A stretch of DNA of 64,000 nucleotides, taken from NCBI RefSeq assembly GCF_900099695.1, contig NZ_FNCY01000005.1, positions 124,001-188,000 on the forward strand. Direction: 5' to 3'. This DNA is from Propionivibrio dicarboxylicus. Its GTDB lineage: Bacteria > Pseudomonadota > Gammaproteobacteria > Burkholderiales > Rhodocyclaceae. Each line of letters begins with the position of its first letter. Within the stretch, counting starts at the first letter, position 1. The translations under genes and the position numbers were made by a program. The notes beneath the pieces were generated by a model. It was not told the DNA's origin, searched no databases, and saw only the letters and a program-made list of their open reading frames with translations. Positions 13,430-22,345 of the stretch are shown here, one piece after another.

Positions 13430-15340
13430 ATGAGTGCACCCAAGGAAACCCTGGGCTTTCAGGCCGAAGTCAAGCAACTGCTGAATCTGATGATCCACTC
13501 GCTCTACAGCAACAAGGAAATCTTCCTGCGCGAGCTGATCTCGAACGCCTCCGACGCCTGCGACAAGCTGCGTTTCGAGGCCTTGAACAATTCTGCGCTG
13601 TACGGCGACGATGCCGAACTCAAGATCCGCGTCAGTTTCGACAAGGATGCGCGCACGATCACCATTTCCGACAACGGCATCGGCCTGTCGCGCGAAGAGG
13701 CGATCGAGCATCTCGGTACCATCGCCAAGTCGGGGACGCGCGAGTTTTTCTCGGCACTGACCGGCGACCAGGCCAAGGATGCGCATCTGATCGGCCAGTT
13801 CGGCGTCGGTTTCTATTCGTCCTTCATCATCGCCGACAAGGTTACCGTCGTCTCGCGCCGTGCCGGCCTGGAAGCGAATCAGGCAGTGTGCTGGGAGTCG
13901 GCCGGTGAGGGCGATTTCTCGGTCGAGATGGTCGACAAGGCCGGTCGTGGCACCGACGTGATCCTGCATCTGCGCGACGGCGAGGACGAATTCCTGTCGA
14001 GCTGGAAGCTGCGCCAGACGATCCGCAAGTATTCGGACCACATCACGCTGCCGATCGTCATGAAGAAGGAATCCTGGGACGAAGAGAAGAAAGCGCAAGT
14101 CGAAACCGACGAGGACGAGTCGGTCAACAAAGCCTCGGCGCTGTGGGCGCGGCCGAAATCGGAGATCGGCGACGAGGAGTACAAGGAGTTCTACAAGCAC
14201 GTCGCGCACGACTTCGAGGACCCGCTTGCCTACGTGCACGCCAAGGTCGAGGGCAAGCAGGAATACACGCAGCTGCTCTACATCCCGCAGCGCGCGCCCT
14301 TCGATCTCTGGGATCGCAACGCGCGTCACGGCATCAAGCTGTATGTGCGCCGCGTCTTCATCATGGACGATGCCGAGAAGCTGATGCCGGTGTACTTGCG
14401 CTTCGTCCGCGGCGTCGTCGATTCGAACGACCTGCCGCTCAACGTCTCGCGTGAAATCCTGCAGGAATCGAAGGACATCGAGACGATCCGCGGCGGTTGC
14501 GTCAAGAAGGTGCTGTCGATGCTCGAAAGCCTGGCCGACAGCGAGGACGCCGCCGAGAAGGAAAAGTACGCGAACTTCTGGAAGGAATTTGGCCGCGTGC
14601 TCAAGGAAGGCGTCGGCGAGGACTTCGCCAACAAGGATCGCATCGCCAAGCTGCTGCGTTTTGCCTCGACGCAGTCGGATACGCCGGACGAGACGGTCTC
14701 GCTCGCCGATTATGTGTCGCGCATGAAGGAAGGCCAGGAGAAGATCTACTACGTCACCGCCGAAACCTTCACGGCCGCCAAGAACAGCCCGCATCTCGAA
14801 ATCTTCCGCAAGAAGGGCATCGAAGTGCTGCTGCTGTCCGATCGCGTCGATGAGTGGGTGATCGGCTACCTGACCGAGTTCGACGGCAAGTCGCTGCAGT
14901 CCGTCGCCAAGGGCGGGCTCGATCTCGGCAAGCTCGAGGACGAGGCCGAGAAGAAGGAAGCCGAGCAGGCCGCCGACGAGTACAAGGAACTGATCGAGAA
15001 GATCAAGACGGCGCTGGGCGAGAAGGTCAAGGACGTGCGCGTGACGCACCGCCTGACCGATTCGCCGTCCTGCGTCGTTGCCGACGAGAACGACATGGGC
15101 GGCAACCTGGCGCGCATCCTCAAGGCGGCCGGGCAGAAAGCGCCGGAAATGAAGCCGATCCTCGAGATCAACCCGAAGCATCCGGCCGTCATGCGCCTCA
15201 AGTACGAAGAGACGCGCTTCGACGACTGGGCGGCACTGCTGCTCGAGCAGGCGATGCTGGCCGAGGGCGGTACGCTCGACGACCCGGCTGGCTTCGTCCG
15301 TCGTATCAACGACCTGATGATGGCGTTGTCGGCCAAGTAA
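13430..15340 (+). CDS. htpG: Molecular chaperone HtpG (Hsp90)
   Basis: HtpG is the bacterial Hsp90, an ATP-driven dimeric chaperone in the cytosol. I use the ATG at 13430 (636 residues, [16 protein letters not shown]), preceded by a GGAG-type ribosome-binding site. An upstream ATG at 13367 lies close to the mapped promoter and adds non-conserved residues. GHKL ATPase motifs are present: [23 protein letters not shown], and GQFGVGFYS. The middle domain contains the catalytic-loop segment [18 protein letters not shown], and the C-terminal dimerisation domain ends with [10 protein letters not shown]. The sigma-32 promoter upstream supports heat-shock control. Confidence 0.97.
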   Translation: MSAPKETLGFQAEVKQLLNLMIHSLYSNKEIFLRELISNASDACDKLRFEALNNSALYGDDAELKIRVSFDKDARTITISDNGIGLSREEAIEHLGTIAKSGTREFFSALTGDQAKDAHLIGQFGVGFYSSFIIADKVTVVSRRAGLEANQAVCWESAGEGDFSVEMVDKAGRGTDVILHLRDGEDEFLSSWKLRQTIRKYSDHITLPIVMKKESWDEEKKAQVETDEDESVNKASALWARPKSEIGDEEYKEFYKHVAHDFEDPLAYVHAKVEGKQEYTQLLYIPQRAPFDLWDRNARHGIKLYVRRVFIMDDAEKLMPVYLRFVRGVVDSNDLPLNVSREILQESKDIETIRGGCVKKVLSMLESLADSEDAAEKEKYANFWKEFGRVLKEGVGEDFANKDRIAKLLRFASTQSDTPDETVSLADYVSRMKEGQEKIYYVTAETFTAAKNSPHLEIFRKKGIEVLLLSDRVDEWVIGYLTEFDGKSLQSVAKGGLDLGKLEDEAEKKEAEQAADEYKELIEKIKTALGEKVKDVRVTHRLTDSPSCVVADENDMGGNLARILKAAGQKAPEMKPILEINPKHPAVMRLKYEETRFDDWAALLLEQAMLAEGGTLDDPAGFVRRINDLMMALSAK

Positions 15341-15389
15341 GCGTGGTTTGCGCCGGCAGGAGGCGCAGGCCTCCTCCGGCGCCCATCTC

Positions 15390-15878
15390 ATGCCAACCGA
15401 TTCCGCGCGCCTGGAAGGTTTTTCGCCGATCCTCGATGCCGGCGTCGAGACGCTGGTGCTCGGCAGCTTTCCGTCGCCGGTGTCGCTGGCAGCGCAGGGT
15501 TACTACGCCCATCCGCAGAACCAGTTCTGGCGGATCATGGCGGCGGTGCTCGCGGTGCCGCTCGTCGAGCTCGACTATGCCGACAGGGTCGTGAGCCTGT
15601 TGCGTCATCGTGTCGGCGTCTGGGATGTGTATCGTGGCTGCCAACGCGAAGGCGCGCTCGATTCCGCCATCGAGGCCGCCGAAGCCAACGATTTTTCGCG
15701 CCTCGCCGTCGAGGCGCCGCGCTTGCGCCGTGTCTGTTTCAACGGCAAGACGGCGGCGAAATTCGAGCGGCATTTTGCCGCGCTCGGCTATGAAACCCGG
15801 GTGCTGCCATCGACCAGTCCGGCCTACACGCTGGCGTTCGAGCGCAAGCTCGACGCCTGGCGCGCCGCCTTGTCCTGA
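15390..15878 (+). CDS. DNA-deoxyinosine (hypoxanthine) glycosylase, UDG superfamily
   Basis: This small UDG-fold protein probably excises deaminated purines (hypoxanthine) from DNA in base-excision repair. The ATG at 15390 gives 162 residues, while one at 15348 would add 14 residues close to the htpG stop. Motif 1 is LVLGSFPSPVSLAAQGYYAHPQ, with Asn/Gln-Phe-Trp in the following helix. GVWDVYRGC and VCFNGKTAAKFERHF follow, and the DNA-intercalation-type motif LPSTSPAY lies near the C-terminus. This pattern matches the family-6 (HDG) group rather than Ung or Mug. It lies close behind htpG and its stop codon directly abuts the stop of the convergent ACT gene (TGATCA). Confidence 0.82.
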   Translation: MPTDSARLEGFSPILDAGVETLVLGSFPSPVSLAAQGYYAHPQNQFWRIMAAVLAVPLVELDYADRVVSLLRHRVGVWDVYRGCQREGALDSAIEAAEANDFSRLAVEAPRLRRVCFNGKTAAKFERHFAALGYETRVLPSTSPAYTLAFERKLDAWRAALS

Positions 15879-16355
15879 TCAGATCCCGGGACTGCGCTCG
15901 ATCACGTCGAGACGCACGGCGCCGAAACGGACGGGGGCGTTCTCCGACTGCAACCAGGCGAGCAAGTCGCCCGGCATGCCGATCGCCAGCGCGGTCTGCG
16001 CGTCGATGCTGACGAGATGAACCGATGCGGGCGGTGTCGGACCTGCTGCGACGAGGACCGACAGCCGCAGGCGCGGATCGCCGGCGTCGATCAGTTCGGC
16101 ATCGCGCACGCTGGAGAGGCGCCGCAGCACGCGGGTGACGAGGGCGGCGCGTTCGGGTGTGGCACGGAAAAGGATCAGCAGGGTGGCGTGCCCGTCCGGG
16201 CTGAGGCTGTCCGAGGTTCCCTGGAATGCCTCCATCTGCAGGCCGCGCGCCGAAAAGACGTCGGCGACGCTGTGCGCGGCGCCGGGCCGATCGTGCAGGC
16301 CGATGACGATGACGTGGAGCGGAAAAGCGCTTTTTCTGACGCTGGCCTCAGTCAC
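15879..16355 (-). CDS. ACT-domain protein coupled to the dehydrogenase upstream
   Basis: The best start is the GTG at 16355, which overlaps the stop of the upstream dehydrogenase gene (GTGACTGA). That gives 158 residues and implies translational coupling. The N-terminal half resembles an ACT regulatory domain: HVIVIGLHDRPGAAHSVADVFSARGLQ is a strand-helix unit with the ACT glycine-proline turn. The C-terminal half (about residues 80-158) repeats a similar strand pattern, so a tandem ACT arrangement is possible. ACT domains bind small ligands such as amino acids. No catalytic motif is visible. The function, perhaps allosteric control of its partner, is inference. Confidence 0.72.
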   Translation of the reverse strand: MTEASVRKSAFPLHVIVIGLHDRPGAAHSVADVFSARGLQMEAFQGTSDSLSPDGHATLLILFRATPERAALVTRVLRRLSSVRDAELIDAGDPRLRLSVLVAAGPTPPASVHLVSIDAQTALAIGMPGDLLAWLQSENAPVRFGAVRLDVIERSPGI

Positions 16356-17430
16356 CGATCCACTCCTTGAGCTTGGCGCGGCAGCGCCCGGCGCAGGCCT
16401 GCAGCTGAGCGATTTCCTCGTCACTCAGGTCGTCGCCGGGAACGATGCGGGTGACGGCGCCTTCGAGGATCAGGCGGTTGCCGATCGGACCGTCGATGCC
16501 CATTTCACCGCGGTGTTCGTACTGGGCGCAGATGCCGACGGCGCGGCCTTCGCAGAGTGCCTTGACGAGTTCGACGGTGGCGTTGGCCGTCGCCGAGACG
16601 GTCTTGGCCTGCGAGTAGTGGATCGGGAAAGGTTTCAGTGCGACGCGCAGGTCCGGTGGCAGGCGCGAGACGCGCTCAAGCGCCCTGACCGGGCCGTGGA
16701 TCGGATCGGCGCCCATCTCGGCGATCAGCGCCGCGTGTTCGGCCATCAGCCGCGCCGAGAAATCAGCCGTATGCGTGCCGGCGCGCATGCGGCGAATGGC
16801 GGCGTCGAGTTCGGTGCCGCGCAGCCCCTGGATGCGTACCGTCGACCACAGCGGCACCATGCCGAGGCCGTGTTCGCCGCCCATCGCCGCATGGACGCGC
16901 TGGCGGCCGATGCCGAGCTGACTGGCGATTTCCCAGCGGAAACGCTGCGAGTCGCTGAACGCGCCCATGCCAAGCACGTACTCGCGCGGGAGGTGGCGCG
17001 CAAAGATGTGGACGCCCAGTTCGACCGGATTGCTGACGACGATGACGACGGGCGGGTTGCTGGCGCGATGGCGCGCAACGGCGCGGGCGAAATGCTCGAA
17101 GAGAATGGCGTTGGCGCGCCCGAGGTCGTCGCGGCTCTGCAGCTTGCCAATGTTGCCGGCATCGGTGGGGAAGGTCGTTCCTGCCGCCATGACGACAATG
17201 TCGCCGACGATTTCGTCGGCATCGTCGGAGACGTCGATCTCGGCGATGTTCTCGGCATAGGCGTCCTGCAGGTCGGCGCGCAGGCCATGCAGGTAACTTG
17301 GCCTGCGCGTGCCGGGATTGCCGCCGATCAGTTGCAGCAGTTCGCCGCGTCCGAGAACGCGGGCGCTGACAAGCTGGGTGACGATTTCGCGGCCGCAGCT
17401 GCCGCTGGCGCCGATGACGGAAATATCCAT
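16348..17430 (-). CDS. Lactate/malate dehydrogenase family protein of unclear substrate
   Basis: The 360-residue product has the LDH/MDH Rossmann start VIGASGSCGREIV and the NAD-contact segment VVMAAGTTFPTDAGN. The SNPVEL motif, the SDSQRFR stretch (Asp and Arg of the active site) and GEHGLGMVPLWS with the catalytic His are also present. In malate and lactate dehydrogenases the mobile loop after the AG motif normally reads like PRKPGMSRDDL. Here only the SRDDL-like end remains and the substrate-discriminating Arg of the loop is absent, so a non-standard oxo-acid is likely. It overlaps the downstream ACT gene by 8 bases. The start is the ATG at 17430. Confidence 0.78.
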   Translation of the reverse strand: MDISVIGASGSCGREIVTQLVSARVLGRGELLQLIGGNPGTRRPSYLHGLRADLQDAYAENIAEIDVSDDADEIVGDIVVMAAGTTFPTDAGNIGKLQSRDDLGRANAILFEHFARAVARHRASNPPVVIVVSNPVELGVHIFARHLPREYVLGMGAFSDSQRFRWEIASQLGIGRQRVHAAMGGEHGLGMVPLWSTVRIQGLRGTELDAAIRRMRAGTHTADFSARLMAEHAALIAEMGADPIHGPVRALERVSRLPPDLRVALKPFPIHYSQAKTVSATANATVELVKALCEGRAVGICAQYEHRGEMGIDGPIGNRLILEGAVTRIVPGDDLSDEEIAQLQACAGRCRAKLKEWIGD

Positions 17431-17458
17431 TCCGGGAAACCTGGTCTGGTGCTTTGCC

Positions 17459-17773
17459 TTACTTGCCCTTCGGGAGTTTTTCGTCGAGGCATTGGCGGCG
17501 TTCGGCGCCTGTCAGCGGCTTGCAGGCGTCGCGCGCCTGCCGGCGGGCTTCCTGTCGGGCTTTGCACAGTTCGACATCCTTGGCCTTGGTGCAATCGGCG
17601 CCGGCGCGCTTGCGCGGCTGCGGCGGTTTGCTGTCCTTGACCGGCGCCGGCGGTGGCGCGATCGAGGCGCCGATCAACGGTGCGCCCGGAACGCCCGCCG
17701 GTCCTTGCTGTGCCATGGCCGGAACGGCGAGCAGGGCAGCAATCGAGGCAAGAACAGGCAGTGCGTTTTTCAT
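17459..17773 (-). CDS. Small secreted protein with Cys-containing repeats, unknown function
   Basis: The 104-residue product starts with a clear Sec signal peptide (about residues 1-21, ending AMA). A Pro/Ala-rich linker follows, then a Lys/Arg-rich tail with four cysteines: DCTKAKDVELCKARQ and DACKPLTGAERRQCLDEK. The spacing (C-x8-C and C-x10-C) looks like a paired-cysteine helical hairpin of the kind seen in short periplasmic proteins. I do not recognise a named family. The ATG at 17773 has a GGAG ribosome-binding site upstream. It lies 28 bases from the dehydrogenase gene on the same strand and may be co-transcribed with it. Confidence 0.7.
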   Translation of the reverse strand: MKNALPVLASIAALLAVPAMAQQGPAGVPGAPLIGASIAPPPAPVKDSKPPQPRKRAGADCTKAKDVELCKARQEARRQARDACKPLTGAERRQCLDEKLPKGK

Positions 17774-17915
17774 CGGGGGGCTCCTGGAATAGGTCAGAAA
17801 TTAGGCGGTCGTCGCGAGTCGCTTAGTGTGAACGGAAATGGCATATAAATACAAGCGCAATAATGCAACAATGCGTGACACCCTGTCGCCGGGCGAAGCC
17901 AGACGCTTGCGGGCA

Positions 17916-17945
17916 TTGAGCCGTTTGCGCCTTGTCGGGTATAGT
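17916..17945 (+). promoter_or_regulatory. Possible sigma-70 promoter of the GspE-type ATPase gene
   Basis: TTGAGC (17916-17921) and TATAGT (17940-17945) are separated by 18 bases and lie just upstream of the ATG at 17977. The short leader fits. The call rests on the pattern alone. Confidence 0.5.
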
Positions 17946-17976
17946 TCTCGGATATCATCGCGCTGGATAGTTCGTC

Positions 17977-19770
17977 ATGATCAAGAAAGTCGACGCGTCG
18001 ACACCCGACCACCGTCTCACCGTTGCCGAGTTGCTCGGCATGCTGGTGGCGGATGGGCTGGTGGAACAGCGCGATGCCGATGCGCTGATCGCCGAGAGCC
18101 GCCTCAAGCGCCAGTCGGCGCATCCCTTGCTGGTCGTTGCCGAGCAGAAATGGAAGTCGCGTCGGCCACCGCACCGGCCGCTGACGATCGACGAACTTGG
18201 CGAGTGGCTGGCAAGCCGGGTTGATCTCGAGTACATCCACATCGACCCGCTCAAGATCGATTTCACCGCGGTCACCGATGTGATGTCGAGCGCATATGCC
18301 ACGCGCTTCGGTATCCTGCCGGTCGAGGTCAGTGCTGGTGAGGTCGTCGTGGCGACGATCGAGCCCTTCCTGCGCGATTGGGAGAAGGAGATCGGCGCCA
18401 TCGTCAAGAAGCGCATCCGGCGCGTCCTGGCGAGCCCGGCCGATGTCGCGCGCTATCTCGTCGAGTTCTACAACCTTGCGCGTTCGGTCAAGAAGGCGGC
18501 GCAGACCGGTGGCCAGAGCGGTGGCCTGTCGTCGTTCGAGCAACTCGTCGAACTGGGACGCACCAACCGGCAGTTCGACGCCAACGACCAGCACATCGTC
18601 AATATCGTCGACTGGCTCTGGCAGTATGCCTTCGAGCAACGCGCCAGCGACATCCACATCGAACCGCGGCGGGAGATGGGCATCGTCCGCTTCCGCATCG
18701 ACGGCGTGCTGCATCAGGTTTACCAGATCCCGATGAGCGTCATGGCTGCGATGGTCAGCCGCATCAAGATCCTCGGTCGCATGGATCTCGTCGAGAAACG
18801 CCGCCCGCAGGACGGACGCATCAAGACGCGGACGGCCGACGGGCAGGAAGCCGAGTTGCGCCTGTCGACGCTGCCGACGGCTTTTGGCGAGAAGCTGGTG
18901 ATGCGGATCTTCGACCCTGAAGTGCTGGTGCGCAGCTTCGGCGAACTCGGTTTCGGCGACGACGAACTCGGCCGCTGGCGGACGATGACGGAAAATCCGA
19001 ATGGCATCATCTTCGTGACCGGGCCGACGGGTTCCGGCAAGACGACGACGCTCTATTCGACGCTCAAGCAACTGGCGACGACAGCGGTCAATGTGTGCAC
19101 GATCGAAGACCCGATCGAGATGGTCGAGCCCGCGTTCAACCAGATGCAGGTGCAGACGGCGATCGATCTCGGGTTTGCCGAGGGAGTGCGCGCGCTGATG
19201 CGCCAGGATCCCGACATCATCATGGTCGGCGAGGTGCGCGATCTCGAGACGGCCGAAGTTGCCATCCAGGCGGCATTGACCGGGCATCTCGTGCTGTCGA
19301 CCTTGCACACCAACGATGCGCCGTCGGCGGTGACGCGCCTGCTCGATCTCGGCGTACCCTCGTACCTGCTCGGTGCCACCGTGCTCGGTGTCATGGCCCA
19401 GCGCCTGGTGCGTGTGCTCTGTCCGAGTTGCAAGCGGGCCGCGGCGGCGACGGCCGAGGACGAACTGCTCTGGGATCGTCTCGTCGCGCCGTGGAAAGCC
19501 AATCGTCCGACACAGTTCTTCCATCCGGTCGGCTGTCTCGACTGTCGCATGACCGGCTATCGCGGGCGCATCGGCCTGTACGAGATCCTGACGATGTCGT
19601 CGGAAATCAAGCAGGCGATTGGCGAGGGCGCCGATCTCCCGAAGATTCGCGATCAGGCCTATCGTGAAGGCATGAAGCCCTTGCGTATCGCCGGGGCGAT
19701 GAAAGTCGCCGCCGGTATCACGACACTGGCCGAGGTTTTCAAAGTGGCGCCGCCGTCCGAGCGGTCGTAA
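17977..19770 (+). CDS. GspE/PulE (MshE-like) pilus or secretion assembly ATPase
   Basis: This cytoplasmic hexameric ATPase drives pilin or pseudopilin assembly. The 597-residue protein has an N-terminal domain (about residues 10-170) with a degenerate MshEN-type unit (LLGMLVADGLVEQRDADALI). The second domain includes RASDIHIEPR. Walker A GPTGSGKTTT is at about 348-357, the Asp box at IEDPIE, Walker B at DIIMVGEVRD (about 413), and the His box at LSTLHTNDAPSAVTR. A zinc-binding pair, CPSC near 482 and CLDC near 519, is typical of GspE/PilB. MSHA-type minor pilin genes lie 2 kb downstream on the opposite strand, making a role in that pilus plausible. A general type II secretion role is the alternative. 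Confidence 0.88.
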   Translation: MIKKVDASTPDHRLTVAELLGMLVADGLVEQRDADALIAESRLKRQSAHPLLVVAEQKWKSRRPPHRPLTIDELGEWLASRVDLEYIHIDPLKIDFTAVTDVMSSAYATRFGILPVEVSAGEVVVATIEPFLRDWEKEIGAIVKKRIRRVLASPADVARYLVEFYNLARSVKKAAQTGGQSGGLSSFEQLVELGRTNRQFDANDQHIVNIVDWLWQYAFEQRASDIHIEPRREMGIVRFRIDGVLHQVYQIPMSVMAAMVSRIKILGRMDLVEKRRPQDGRIKTRTADGQEAELRLSTLPTAFGEKLVMRIFDPEVLVRSFGELGFGDDELGRWRTMTENPNGIIFVTGPTGSGKTTTLYSTLKQLATTAVNVCTIEDPIEMVEPAFNQMQVQTAIDLGFAEGVRALMRQDPDIIMVGEVRDLETAEVAIQAALTGHLVLSTLHTNDAPSAVTRLLDLGVPSYLLGATVLGVMAQRLVRVLCPSCKRAAAATAEDELLWDRLVAPWKANRPTQFFHPVGCLDCRMTGYRGRIGLYEILTMSSEIKQAIGEGADLPKIRDQAYREGMKPLRIAGAMKVAAGITTLAEVFKVAPPSERS

Positions 19771-19797
19771 TCGATATCTTTGTCATAGGGGCGAAAA

Positions 19798-20763
19798 ATG
19801 CAATTGTCACGTCGCGATTTCCTGGTGGCCGGCGCTGCGCTGGTCGGTGGCAGCATGCTGGGCGGCTTGAGCGCATGCGCCGGAACGGTGCCGCGGGCGC
19901 AGTCGCTCGTGCCGGGGGTGGCGCGCGTCGATCTGGGTGGCGGTGTGACGGTGACGGCGATTTCGGATGGCTACGGTAGCCGCGCCGTCGATGCCGCGTT
20001 TGTGCGTAACGCCGCGCTCAGCGAGGTGCAGGCGGCGCTGGCCGAGGCCGGTTTACCGACCGATCGTCTGGCGATTCCCTATACGGTGCAGCTCGTCGAT
20101 ATCGGCGGTCAGCGCGTGCTCTTCGATACCGGCAACGGCGAGTTCGGCGCGGCGACCGCCGGCAAGGTGCTGGAAAACATGACGCGCGCCGGGATCGATC
20201 CGGCGTCGGTGACGGCGGTCGTTATTTCGCATTTTCATGGAGATCACATCAACGGTTTGCGCAACAAGGCTGGGCAGCTGGTGTATCCGAACGCGAAGGT
20301 GTTCGTGCCGGCGCCGGAATGGGCCTGGTGGATGGATGACGCACGCATGGCGGCGGCGCCGGCGGCGATGCAGGGCGCGTATGCGGCGCCGCGTCGCGTG
20401 TTTGGGCCGATGGCCGCGAATGTCGTGCGTTTCGAGCCGGGATCCGAAGTGCTGCCAGGGGTCGCTTCGGTCGCTGCCCATGGGCATACGCCGGGACATA
20501 CCGCGTTCATTGTCGCTGGCGGCGATCGGAAGTTGATGCTCTGGGGCGACAACACCAATGTCGCCGCGCTGTTCGTGCGTCACCCTGACTGGTCGGTGGC
20601 CTTCGATCTCGATGCCGAGGTGGCGCGGGCGACGCGTCGGCGTCTTGCCGAACAGGTGCTGGCGCAACGCTTGTTGCTGGCCGGTTATCATCTGCCGGGA
20701 GCGGCGATCGGGACCCTGGTACGACGCGGCGATGGCTACGATTTCTTGCCGCTGAGCGCGTGA
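19798..20763 (+). CDS. Tat-exported MBL-fold metallo-hydrolase, probable lipoprotein
   Basis: The 321-residue protein begins with a twin-arginine signal (SRRDFLVAG) whose hydrophobic core ends in a lipobox-like LSAC, so it may be exported folded and lipidated. The metallo-beta-lactamase fold is shown by SHFHGDHINGL (about residue 145, the HxHxDH metal site), a later His in AAHGHTPGH, and Asp in LWGDNTN. These are consistent with a two-metal site. The family covers lactonases, sulfatases, glyoxalases and others, and I cannot assign a substrate. It lies 27 bases after the ATPase gene on the same strand and 76 before the GGDEF gene. That suggests co-expression but not an obvious shared function. 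Confidence 0.85.
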   Translation: MQLSRRDFLVAGAALVGGSMLGGLSACAGTVPRAQSLVPGVARVDLGGGVTVTAISDGYGSRAVDAAFVRNAALSEVQAALAEAGLPTDRLAIPYTVQLVDIGGQRVLFDTGNGEFGAATAGKVLENMTRAGIDPASVTAVVISHFHGDHINGLRNKAGQLVYPNAKVFVPAPEWAWWMDDARMAAAPAAMQGAYAAPRRVFGPMAANVVRFEPGSEVLPGVASVAAHGHTPGHTAFIVAGGDRKLMLWGDNTNVAALFVRHPDWSVAFDLDAEVARATRRRLAEQVLAQRLLLAGYHLPGAAIGTLVRRGDGYDFLPLSA

Positions 20764-20839
20764 GCGTCAGGGTGTACAGAATGAAGCCTTGCACTAGAGT
20801 GAGTGTTGGAGAGCGGGCCGTTCCGCGACAGAGCTAAGG

Positions 20840-21835
20840 ATGCCGACCAGAGCACAACTTCTCGATATCATTCACTTCCAGAGCGAACTGGCCAGGATCG
20901 GGCTGGATCTGGGGGAGGTGATGACGCACGTCGTTGACCGGGTCATCGCCTTTACCAAGGCCGAGGGGGCGGCGATCGAGCTCGCCGAGGACGGCGACAT
21001 GGTCTATCGCGCGACTTCCGGCATTGCCAAAAAGTACCTGGGACTTCGCCTCAAGCAGTCCGACAGTATCTCCGGTCAGTGCGTCGAACTCGGCGAAACG
21101 CTCTATTGTGCCGACAGCGAACGTGATCCGCGTGTGAATCGTCGGGCGTGCCGCACCATCGGCCTGCGTTCGATGGTCGTCGTGCCGCTCAAGTATCACG
21201 AGCGCACGGTCGGAATTCTCAAGGCGATGTCGACGCGAGTGAGCGGTTTCGGGCGTCGCGACCGGGCACTGCTCGAACTGCTTTCGGAGGTGATCGGCGC
21301 GTCGATTCATTTTGCCGTCGAGTTCGGCGGCAAGGACCTGTTCTACAAGGCGACGCACGATGGTCTGACCGATCTCGCCAACCGCTCGCTGTTCATGGAT
21401 CGCCTGCGCAATGTCTTGACCCGTTGCCAGCGTGAGCGGGGCAAGGCTGCAGTGGCGGTGATCGACATGGACGGTCTCAAGCAGGTCAATGACACCTTCG
21501 GACATCGCTCTGGCGATGCAGTGATCCGCGAATTCGCGGCGCGGATCAAGCGGGTGTCGCGTCAATCGGACACCGTTGCCCGGATTGGTGGCGACGAGTT
21601 CGCCATGATCCTGACGCCGATAGACCTGCCGGTTGGGCCACGGGTGTTTCTGGAACGCTTCGACCGGGAGACGGCAGCCCCCTTCTTTTTCGAGGAGCGC
21701 CGGTTCTCCTTGCGTGGCAGTGTCGGTATCGCCGTTTATCCCGACGACGGCGGCTCGCTCGACAGCTTGATCGAGTCCGCCGACCGACGCATGTATGCGG
21801 CGAAGAAGGCGGCGTATGCGCGGCTGGGGGGGTGA
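20840..21835 (+). CDS. GAF-GGDEF diguanylate cyclase
   Basis: This protein probably makes cyclic-di-GMP from two GTP. The 331-residue product has an N-terminal GAF sensor domain (about residues 5-160, with CVELGETLYCADSERDPRVN). A GGDEF domain follows (about 165-325) with DGLTDLANR, DMDGLKQVND and the canonical RIGGDEF active site. An inhibitory-site RQSD lies five residues before it, so product feedback is expected. No membrane segment is visible, so it is cytosolic. A run of seven G (21826-21832) directly precedes the stop codon. Its position between a pilus ATPase and MSHA pilins, where MshE-type ATPases can respond to c-di-GMP, is suggestive. Confidence 0.92.
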   Translation: MPTRAQLLDIIHFQSELARIGLDLGEVMTHVVDRVIAFTKAEGAAIELAEDGDMVYRATSGIAKKYLGLRLKQSDSISGQCVELGETLYCADSERDPRVNRRACRTIGLRSMVVVPLKYHERTVGILKAMSTRVSGFGRRDRALLELLSEVIGASIHFAVEFGGKDLFYKATHDGLTDLANRSLFMDRLRNVLTRCQRERGKAAVAVIDMDGLKQVNDTFGHRSGDAVIREFAARIKRVSRQSDTVARIGGDEFAMILTPIDLPVGPRVFLERFDRETAAPFFFEERRFSLRGSVGIAVYPDDGGSLDSLIESADRRMYAAKKAAYARLGG

Positions 21836-21859
21836 GGGTGGAGGTCGTGCGCCCGCGCT

Positions 21860-22345
21860 TCAGTTGTCGGTAACCTGCACCCGGCGGGAGCGTTCGACGT
21901 AGCCGGGATTGGCCGCGGTAGCACTTGTGTCCGGGCAAGCGGCGGCATTGCATGCAACAGCGAGAATGGTGTAGATGCGAACGGTTTTGTCGACGCCGGG
22001 AACGGTTTCGCCTTCCTTGTAAAGTTGCGAAGGCGTGCAGGTCACCGTGACCCGGAAACCGGTTTGGGCGGTGAGGTCGAGTTCCGCCTTACGTGTTCCG
22101 GTATCGCAGTTCTCCCCAATATTCGCCGTCCAGTCCGATTTTTTGCGGGCTTTGTACAGCCCCCATTCGTTGCCGGCGCGCGCTGCCTGCCAGGCGTTGG
22201 CAGCGAGCAGGTCTTGGGCTGACGTCACTTGCTGCACCGAACCGACAGTGACCATTGCTGCGCCGAACAGCGCCAGGATAACCAGCACGACGATCGCCAT
22301 GATGGCGCCGAAACCGCGTTGGTTTGTGCGGGTGGCGGCGCTCAT
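21860..22345 (-). CDS. mshP: MSHA biogenesis protein MshP-like (PilX-type minor pilin)
   Basis: The 161-residue product has a short leader ending in QRGFGAIMAIVVLVILALFGA, the atypical prepilin/PilX-type start used by MshP and PilX instead of GFTLIE. After the hydrophobic helix is a small globular part with paired cysteines. It would be processed by prepilin peptidase and incorporated near the pilus tip. The start overlaps the mshO stop (ATGA at 22345-22342), showing coupling, and it is the last gene of the pilin operon. The call rests on the leader, the gene order C-D-O-P and length, so the exact symbol is moderately certain. Confidence 0.8.
   Translation of the reverse strand: MSAATRTNQRGFGAIMAIVVLVILALFGAAMVTVGSVQQVTSAQDLLAANAWQAARAGNEWGLYKARKKSDWTANIGENCDTGTRKAELDLTAQTGFRVTVTCTPSQLYKEGETVPGVDKTVRIYTILAVACNAAACPDTSATAANPGYVERSRRVQVTDN

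Noticed and set aside
16135-17640. Plus-strand 501-codon frame over the dehydrogenase and ACT genes
   Set aside because: The minus-strand genes carry family motifs and translational coupling. The plus frame has none.
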